Source: Bacteroidales bacterium (GTDB lineage Bacteria; Bacteroidota; Bacteroidia; Bacteroidales; UBA7960). Taken from it: a stretch of DNA of 5,986 nt. The DNA is taken from positions 1 to 5,986 of the forward strand of contig SLEW01000055.1 in NCBI GenBank assembly GCA_007124575.1, given 5' to 3'. A model generated the notes under the pieces. The model worked only from the letters and a program-made list of their open reading frames with translations. It ran no database searches and was not told where the DNA came from. The position numbers and the translations under genes were made by a program. Within the stretch, counting starts at the first letter, position 1. Each line of letters opens with the position of its first letter. Shown here piece after piece: positions 5,002 to 5,986 of the stretch.

Positions 5002-5986
5002 ATGGCAAAAGCAAAACCAGGTATCCCGAAAGGTACCCGGGATTTTGATCCCATTGAAATTGCACGGAGGGATCATATTTTCAATACGGTAAAGGAAATT
5101 TATCAGCTTCATGGTTTCCGCCCCATTGAAACACCTGCCATGGAGAATCTTTCCACCCTTTTGGGGAAATATGGAGAAGAGGGTGACCGGTTGATATTCA
5201 GGGTGCTTAATAGTGGGGACTTCCTATCCAAAGTAAATGAGGAAGACTGGAAAAATAAAAATACAGCCAGGCTTTCTGCCCAATTAAGCGAGAAAGCCTT
5301 GCGTTATGATTTAACGGTTCCTTTTGCCCGTTACGTGGTGCAACACCAGCATAAGCTCACTTTTCCCTTCAAAAGGTACCAGATACAGCCCGTCTGGAGA
5401 GCCGACAGGCCTCAAAAGGGCCGATATCGCGAATTTTTTCAATGTGATGCCGACGTCATTGGCACAGACAGCCTGGCCAGCGAGGCGGAATTCATACAAA
5501 TCATCGACAAGGTGTTTTCCCAACTGAATATCGATGTGCGTATTCATTTCAATAACCGGAAAATCCTCGCGGGTCTGGCTGAATACATAGGTTACCCTGA
5601 TCACCTTACAGCCATCACTACGGCCATTGATAAGCTGGATAAAACAGACCTGGAGAGTGTAAACCAGGAGTTGCTTGATAAAGGGTTGTCGACAGAAGCT
5701 GTAAGTAAGCTGCAGCCGGTATTGCAGCTGAGTGGCACCACAAGTGAAAAGCTGGACGTTTTGTCTGACATGTTGAGAAATATTCCTGTTGGGATGAAAG
5801 GCATAGAAGAGGTGGTGGAAGTTTTTGACACGGTTGCGGTAACTCCACTGCACTGTGGTCTGGAACTTGACCTTTGCCTTGCCAGGGGACTCGATTATTA
5901 TACCGGCGCCATCATTGAAGTGAAGTCAGTGGATGTGCCTATGGGCAGTATATGTGGCGGTGGGCGTTATGATGACCTGACCGGCA
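5002..5986 (+). CDS. hisS: Histidyl-tRNA synthetase, 3' end outside window
   Basis: HisRS is the class II aminoacyl-tRNA synthetase that activates histidine with ATP and charges tRNA-His in the cytoplasm. The first 328 residues are present and show the family's signatures: the N-terminal IPKGTRDFDP (8-17), RYDLTVPFARYV (101-112), the motif 2 block VWRADRPQKGRYREFFQCDAD (131-151, in pieces), the histidine-specific ARGLDYYTG (294-302) and GGGRYDDLTG (319-328). The segment between the ENLSTLLGKYGEEGDR block and RYDLTVP is longer than in E. coli, with NSGDFLSK and a lysine-rich stretch, a pattern I associate with Bacteroidota. The rest of motif 3 and the C-terminal anticodon-binding domain, roughly 120 residues, lie beyond the right edge. 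The ATG at 5002 is preceded by a close AAGG (4996-4999) and begins MAKAKPGIPKGT as the family does. It diverges from the NYN-cold-shock gene. No frameshift or missing catalytic residue is seen. Confidence 0.96.
   Translation, partial: MAKAKPGIPKGTRDFDPIEIARRDHIFNTVKEIYQLHGFRPIETPAMENLSTLLGKYGEEGDRLIFRVLNSGDFLSKVNEEDWKNKNTARLSAQLSEKALRYDLTVPFARYVVQHQHKLTFPFKRYQIQPVWRADRPQKGRYREFFQCDADVIGTDSLASEAEFIQIIDKVFSQLNIDVRIHFNNRKILAGLAEYIGYPDHLTAITTAIDKLDKTDLESVNQELLDKGLSTEAVSKLQPVLQLSGTTSEKLDVLSDMLRNIPVGMKGIEEVVEVFDTVAVTPLHCGLELDLCLARGLDYYTGAIIEVKSVDVPMGSICGGGRYDDLTG

Noticed and set aside
4843..5112. 89-residue minus-strand open frame spanning the hisS start.
   Set aside because: It runs antisense into the hisS N-terminus, has no recognisable family features and spans the predicted hisS promoter.
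5311..5853. 180-residue minus-strand open frame inside hisS.
   Set aside because: It is entirely antisense to a well-supported hisS with intact class II motifs; its composition is that of a shadow frame.
2464..5986. A single RNA-repair operon made of rtcB, the NYN-cold-shock gene and hisS.
   Set aside because: The genes alternate in strand and each has its own upstream promoter signal, so co-transcription is excluded.
1..5986. CRISPR arrays, tRNA or rRNA genes, insertion sequences and inverted-repeat ends.
   Set aside because: I saw no regularly spaced repeats, no cloverleaf or rRNA-like sequence, no transposase motifs and no paired terminal repeats.

Overview
The window looks like ordinary chromosome of a member of the Bacteroidota, probably of the Bacteroidales/Marinilabiliales type. 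The reasons are a FISUMP (Fibrobacter succinogenes major paralogous) domain protein at the left edge, a histidyl-tRNA synthetase with the N-terminus and the long segment before the RYDLTVP motif that I associate with this phylum, start codons without clear Shine-Dalgarno sequences, and several matches to the Bacteroidota promoter (-33 TTTG, about 19 bases, -7 TAnnTTTG). This assignment is inference from sequence features; no taxonomic search was possible.

Layout, left to right: (1) the 3' part of a FISUMP-domain protein gene (+, open at the left edge); (2) a small SRPBCC/AHSA1-type protein gene (+, 699-1079); (3) a short convergent gap with an exact 11-bp direct repeat of 22-bp period; (4) a YchF/DUF933-type P-loop NTPase gene (-, 1165-2250) whose nucleotide-binding motifs differ from textbook YchF; (5) a divergent promoter region; (6) rtcB, an RNA ligase gene (+, 2464-3633); (7) a convergent gap with a GC-rich hairpin; (8) a 301-residue protein (-, 3726-4631) joining an N-terminal NYN/PIN-like nuclease domain to a C-terminal cold-shock (OB-fold) domain; (9) a 370-base AT-rich divergent intergenic region with promoters facing both ways and leader hairpins; (10) the first 328 codons of hisS (+, from 5002, running off the right edge).

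Four of the six genes concern RNA or translation: a ribosome-associated-type ATPase, an RNA ligase, a probable RNA nuclease with its own RNA-binding domain, and an aminoacyl-tRNA synthetase. They alternate in strand, so they are not one operon and a shared pathway is not shown. The items most worth a second look are the NYN-cold-shock fusion with its strong promoter and probable long 5' leader, and the divergent YchF-like protein. I found no mobile element, CRISPR array, tRNA, rRNA or clear sign of recent transfer.
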